A stretch of DNA of 64,000 nucleotides from Trametes villosa (taxonomy: Eukaryota > Basidiomycota > Agaricomycetes > Polyporales > Polyporaceae), in the NCBI GenBank assembly GCA_002964805.2, contig PUDQ02000023.1, forward strand, positions 92,432 to 156,431. The letters run 5' to 3'. How positions within the stretch are numbered: position 1 is the stretch's first letter; the number at the start of each line of letters is the position of its first letter. A program made the translations under genes and the position numbers. Shown here piece after piece: positions 59,641 through 64,000 of the stretch. The notes beneath the pieces were generated by a model. The model searched no databases. It saw only the letters and a list, made by a program, of their open reading frames with translations, and was not told the DNA's origin.

Positions 59641-60947
59641 TTACACGCATCGGCCGCACTCCTTGCAGACGAAGCGCGGTGCGCCGTGGGCGTATTCGAT
59701 GAGGGGTCCGGGGACGTGGGGGTAGTGTACGCGACACATCCACGCGCGCACACCCTCGGCCGGGGGAGCACGTCCGCGCGCGTGGTAGAACCGAGCGAGC
59801 CACAGGAAGGGCTCGAAGGACCACGGGTAGAGGCGGTAGCGGTCGTCGATGTTGGGAGCGCGCTGGATGGGGCAGGTGATGAGCTTCCACCAGAACATGC
59901 CGCCGGGCGACAGCGTCGGGGACCAGCCCTGCTCCTGGATGAGGCGGCGGGTGACGTCGACGCGCGGGACTGGGGCGAGGCACTGGATGTGGAACCACCT
60001 CTCGCAGTGGTAGCAGTATCGGGCGGTGTCGGCGGCGGGGCGATAGATGCCCTCACGCTTGCAGTTGTCGTGGCAGAACGGCCTGCCGATCTAAGGGGAT
60101 GAAACGGGGGACGATCAGCAAAAACAAAGTAAAGACAGCACGCGGGGGGACAGCGACAACGTACATTGACGATGGTGAAGGCGGCAGGGCTGAGCGACTC
60201 GTTCCAGAGGAGGCAGATGTTGGAGCGGAGGAAGGGGATTTGGCCGCGGAAGGGAGGGAGGGAGATGGTGCTGTCGTTGAAGACGACGACGTCGCGGGAT
60301 TCGGTGAACGCAGTGGTATACAGCTGGCGGGGCGGGGCGAGGGTGACAAGTTCGCCCAGAGCGAAGCGCGAAAGGAAGTCGTAGGGCAGCTGCTCGGGCG
60401 GGTAGAACAAGATGAGCTGAGGGGTGGGGACGACGTGGTAGACTGTGGCGACGAACTGCGAACGATAGATTTGTTAGCGTAGGGGCCGGCGGGCGGAGAG
60501 GACGGGTGTGGCGCAACTTACGACCTCCGGGGGCGACCCGACGTTGAGCCGAACGATCACAAACGGAACGGAGTTCGCGATGACGCTGGGGGAGCCGTCA
60601 GCACAAGATGCGGGGTGCCAGGCCGAGCGTGGCGGAGCGGACGCACACTTGTCCCAGACGGACAATGCGCCTGTGATCGTCGGTAAGATTCGGCGCTATA
60701 ACGGACGCGCAATGATGTTGTCAGGGGCAGGCCGGCAGGGGAAGCGAGATGGGAACATACCGGGGGCCGAGGTGAGCGGGAGACCGGGGCGGGTGTACTG
60801 CACCGTCGGGACGTACTCCTGCGCGTTGTTGACGGAAAAGAGCGGTGGGTGGCAGGGCGGAGGCGATGCGCGGGGAATGACGCCTATGGAGGTGAGGCGG
60901 GACACCGGGGCACTGGGAGAGAGGGCGGGGAAGCGCTGATCATGCAT
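59641..60947 (-). CDS. BAH-PHD-like zinc-finger protein, copy B
   Basis: This is the tandem paralogue of the gene at 57314-58624, with start codons 2,323 nt apart and stop codons 2,327 nt apart. It starts MHDQRFPALSPSAPVSRLTS. Matching blocks are VRLGQVCV, FVIVRLNVGSPPEVV, ATVYHVVPTPQLILFYPPEQ, LPYDFLSRFALGELV, VVVFNDSTISLPPFRGQ, IPFLRSNICLLWNES. The cysteine region is PFCHDNCKREGIYRP, then RYCYHCERWFHIQCLAPV, and the gene ends FVCKECGRCV. Between the finger halves lies WWKLITCPIQRAPNID, then PWSFEPFLWLARFYH, shared with copy A. Intron positions agree in both copies. Sequence divergence is substantial, so both copies have probably been kept under selection. Function is inferred from the BAH-PHD resemblance only. 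Confidence 0.7.
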
Positions 60948-61844
60948 GGCAGTTGGAGGAGGAGGAAAAAATAAAGTTGAGCGGGATGCGGGGAAATAGG
61001 GCGGTCAGGTGTGGGAAGCGAAGCGTGGGCACGGCTGAGTGTACGTACATATACGGCATAGCTGATCCCTTATGGAGCGAGGTACCCGAGTGTCCTGGAA
61101 GGTGTGGTGATGTGGGGAGACGGATCCAGTGCAGGCATGCTCGAGCGATGCTTGGAACGTGGATATCCGTTCGTACACTGCACAAGATCACCGGAGCGGT
61201 ATAGGAATTCAGTCAAGCATGTAGTAATGTATATTGAACGTACTGAACACGAGCAACCTCGCTCATTGGAGCATACTTGAGGTGTTAGTCTAAGGCTCAT
61301 CGAGGCTAGCGAGAGCGAGCGCGACGCACCGGTATTGCAACACAAAAAGCCCCGGTGCGTGGCACATTCTGGAGGCCATATGCCGAGGCAGCACAATTGT
61401 GCTGCCTCGGTGTCGAGCCTGCGCAGAGGAGGGCGTGGATGGTGTTTTGGTTGTGGAGAGAGGGCGGTCGGTAGTGGGATTGCGCGGAGGTGTACAGTGA
61501 TTTATTTTGCAGGGATGGAGCGTAAGGTACATGTGTTCGAGACCATCGATTTTTCTGGGGGAGGGGCGGAGCAGTGGCGAATATACGAGGGTTCAGGAGG
61601 ACTGAAGAATGCGCGAAGGGCGCGAAATAAGCGCGGCGTTGAGTAGCACTTCCCAAAACGGCCGCTGTGCGGCACGTGGGAAAAGAACGTGGGACGAGCG
61701 CCCAGGGCGCGGAGCCGCGCATCTTGCCAGCGCGTCTTCCCTTTGCATTCTGTCAGCTTCTCTCGCTCTCAGGCTTCGCTCAGACTTCTCAGGCAACGCC
61801 TCGACCTCACTTCTCAATCACTCGCTTGCAGCGTTCGTCGACCC
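60948..61844. other. Intergenic between divergent genes
   Basis: This holds the promoter of BAH-PHD-like copy B (-) and of the ParB-motif gene (+). It contains one perfect palindrome at 61383-61410. The last 150 nt before 61845 are C/T-rich. Short overlapping ORFs only. Confidence 0.5.
61383..61410. repeat. Perfect 28-nt palindrome of the same family
   Basis: CCGAGGCAGCACAA joined to its exact reverse complement TTGTGCTGCCTCGG, centred at 61396/61397. The core has AATT in place of AAGT/ACTT, which makes this copy fully symmetric. It stands alone between copy B and the ParB-motif gene. Confidence 0.9.
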
Positions 61845-64000
61845 ATGGCACCCCCCGCAGCGGCAGAGAACAAGGGTGACGGACCCCCACGGCCGCGTCC
61901 GGTCGCGAGGAAGCAGGTAAACGCCACCGTATGGACGCGCATCTGATTAAGCACTGACGCGATTAAACATTTAGGCAAAAGACCCGAACGAGGCGGCCGT
62001 CGATCCCTCGACTTCGAAATCGGAGGGGGCGTCCCAGGCGACAGGTACGGTCCCCGGAACGGCAGGTGAGCGACCTCGGGTCCCGGGCGATCATCCTGCG
62101 ACATCACACGCTGACTTCTTGCCCCACAGCGCGCGCAGCTCCTCCGGTCAAGACGGGATCCGCGCCCGCGAAGGCCAGCGCACCCGCGAAGGCCAGCGCG
62201 CCCGCGAAGGCCAGCGCGCCCGCGAAGCAGGCGAACAAGGCCGGTCCCAGCACCGCCGACGGGCCCGCCGCAGAGACCGAGGACGTGGAGATGTCCGACG
62301 CGGAGAAGCCGAAGCCAAAGGCGAAGACGGCCGCGAAGGGCAGGCAGACCAAGGGCAAGGGCAAGGCGAAGGCGAAGGTGGAAGAGAGCGCGGAGGACGA
62401 CGCGGAGAGCGGGGACGAGGTAAGTCCCGCGTTGTCGGCGCGCGCGCGTTTGCTGACGGAGACTTTGCTCTACAGAAGCCGCGCGGGCGGAAGCGCGCCA
62501 AGGGCGAGCCTGCTCCCCCCAAGGGAGTCAGCGCGCGCGAGATGGCGCCGAAGCTGAAGGCGACGGTGGTCACGGAGGCTTACATCACCAACGCGATGAA
62601 CGATCACGGTGATTCTTATAATCGTCGTCCCATGACGTCAACAAGCGCGGGAAGGACCCGACGAAGGTCACCGGCTTGATGAAGTCGTTCAGCGAGTCCG
62701 CGGTCAGGCCGTGGATCTCGCCGTTCGGCATGCTGGCGAACCCCAAGTACATCAACCTGGAGACGCTGCAAGAGCGCGTACTCGACACCTTGGACGGCCC
62801 GCGGCTGCAGTTCAATGAGTGCGCGAAGGGGCAGTGGTTCCAACTCCTGAGCGGACAGCATCGGACGGCGGCGTTGCGGGCGCGGGCGCGCGGTCTGACC
62901 GAGGACCACACGATGACGCTCGAGATGATCGAGAAGCTGACGAACGCGAACCGCGACGAGGAGCAGAAGGCGTACGCGCTGGGCGAGCTCAAGACGCTCC
63001 AGCAGAACATCGAGAACGTGCAGGCGCACGCGGTGGAATGGGCGGTGGCCGTGTACGACGAGAGTAAGTGCGCGCGCGGGTGGGCGAAGTGCATACGCGC
63101 CATGGTACTGACGAGTTTTACAGCGAAGATCGGCAAGAACAAGGCTTGCTTGATGTACCTCGCGAGCAACGACGTCACGAAGACGTACGTCGCGACGAGC
63201 GAAGAGCGCATCCAGTCGCTGCACTTCTTGTGCAAGCAGGAGCTCGACAAGCGCGCGGCCGCGAACAGGCCCATCGAGATCGGCAGCGCCGAATGGAACA
63301 TGAAGATCGTCAAGCCGATCGTGGGCGACATCCTGCAGAAGCAGGGCTGGGGAGCGCTGTTCGCGTCCGCGCGCGTGTTCGAGTTCCTCACAGTCGTCTA
63401 CAAGCTCAGCTTCGGCGGCGACGGGCAGACGCTGCGGTGCAAGGAGCTGAACGAGCGGATGCTGCTCAAGCAGATCGAAGTGAAGAACATCCGGCACCCG
63501 CGGACGCACTCGGTCGTGGGCGGGGTAAGTGTTTATCTGCACGGCGCGCGCGACGCATCCTAGCCCTACTGACGCGCTCATTTGTTACTTAGATGTGGAG
63601 CGCCGTCTTTCAGATGCTCGTCGAGGAGATGCTCGCCATCTCGCGCGCGATCAAGTGGCCGGTCATCGAGGGCAAGCACGCGAACAAGCCGAAGGAGTTC
63701 CCCGAAAACTGGAAGTTCCTCTGGCGCATGGTGGCGATGTGGCGGGACCCGGCGAAGTACGAGGTGACCCCCGCGCTCGAGGGCGAATCGGCCCAGCTGT
63801 ACCAGGACTGGTACAAGACCACGATCAAGGACGTGGCGATCGAGGAGCGCGAGATCTGGCACCCCGACCTCATCGCGAAGATCGACGCCGCGTACATCAA
63901 GCACCTGCGGCCGCACGAAAGCGTCTTCGGCATGGTGGACAACGAGCACTGGTACAAGGGCGCGCGGGCGTACTGGGCGGAGGTCGAGGCGGACTGCAGG
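61845..64000 (+). CDS. ParB/sulfiredoxin-motif protein with basic tail, 3' partial
   Basis: The exons are 61845-61916, 61975-62044, 62130-62419, 62476-about 62612, about 62636-63063, 63124-63524 and 63593 onward; the gene runs off the right edge. The first 150 residues are Ala/Lys/Pro-rich, with an 18-nt repeat encoding PAKASA and SDAEKPKPKAKTA-type nuclear signals. The folded part contains WISPFGMLANPKYINLETLQ, then QWFQLLSGQHRTAALRARAR, which fits the ParB/Srx signature (Gxx-R-xxA after a beta strand). Long helical segments follow (TMTLEMIEKLTNANRDEEQK; NKACLMYLASNDV). Frame is lost at 62609-62635 unless 23 nt are skipped, so the gene may carry a frameshift or an unusual splice. Catalytic activity cannot be judged. 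A role on DNA is inferred from the motif and basic N-terminus. Confidence 0.72.
62165..62227 (+). repeat. 18-nt coding minisatellite, 3.5 copies
   Basis: CCCGCGAAGGCCAGCGC followed by A or G repeats at 62165, 62183 and 62201, with a half copy at 62219. It encodes PAKASA units in the basic N-terminal region of the ParB-motif protein and will be prone to length variation between strains. Confidence 0.9.

Noticed and set aside
61306..61722. 138-codon ORF on minus upstream of the ParB-motif gene
   Set aside because: Runs across a palindrome and a promoter-like region, with no motif.

Overview
The window is a gene-dense, GC-rich piece of a fungal nuclear genome, almost certainly a basidiomycete of the mushroom or polypore type. 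The main evidence is the gene structure: many short introns of about 50-80 nt with GT/AG ends, some exons as small as 9 and 18 nt, pyrimidine-rich tracts just before several start codons, and lineage-typical families (a divergent G-alpha, HET domain, family-2 O-methyltransferases, a ZZ zinc-finger/EF-hand protein). I cannot name the species.

Layout. 0-33.8 kb is mostly conserved housekeeping and signalling: the 3' part of an unknown nuclear-looking protein (+), an RBR (Ariadne-type) E3 ubiquitin ligase (+), a small secreted/membrane protein (-), a divergent G-protein alpha subunit (+), a large EF-hand/ZZ-finger protein (+), an Hsp110/Sse1 chaperone (-), lysyl-tRNA synthetase (-) facing an Arg/Asp-rich low-complexity protein (+), sorting nexin 3 (+), a Yhm2-type mitochondrial citrate/oxoglutarate carrier (-) and an MFS sugar transporter (-). 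33.8-38.7 kb has no gene I can support but holds a diverged tandem duplication. 38.7-45 kb carries a cytosolic Xaa-Pro aminopeptidase with an unusual N-terminal extension (+) and the nucleolar GTPase NOG1 (+).

45-64 kb is more lineage-specific: a weak short ORF (-), three paralogous O-methyltransferases (two tandem on +, one inverted on -), a single-exon HET-domain protein (-), two tandem paralogous BAH-PHD-like zinc-finger genes (-), and a gene (+) with a ParB/sulfiredoxin-type motif that runs off the right edge. The BAH-PHD-like pair sits among short near-perfect palindromes, six of them in an array with an exact 56-nt period. This is the most unusual part of the window.

Most genes look functionally independent, as expected in a fungal genome. 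The three methyltransferases may act on a shared class of small molecule, but no backbone biosynthetic enzyme (polyketide synthase, NRPS, terpene synthase) is visible nearby. All gene models were joined by hand from frame continuity, splice signals and family knowledge. Start and stop coordinates are given as the outer span, and introns lie inside.
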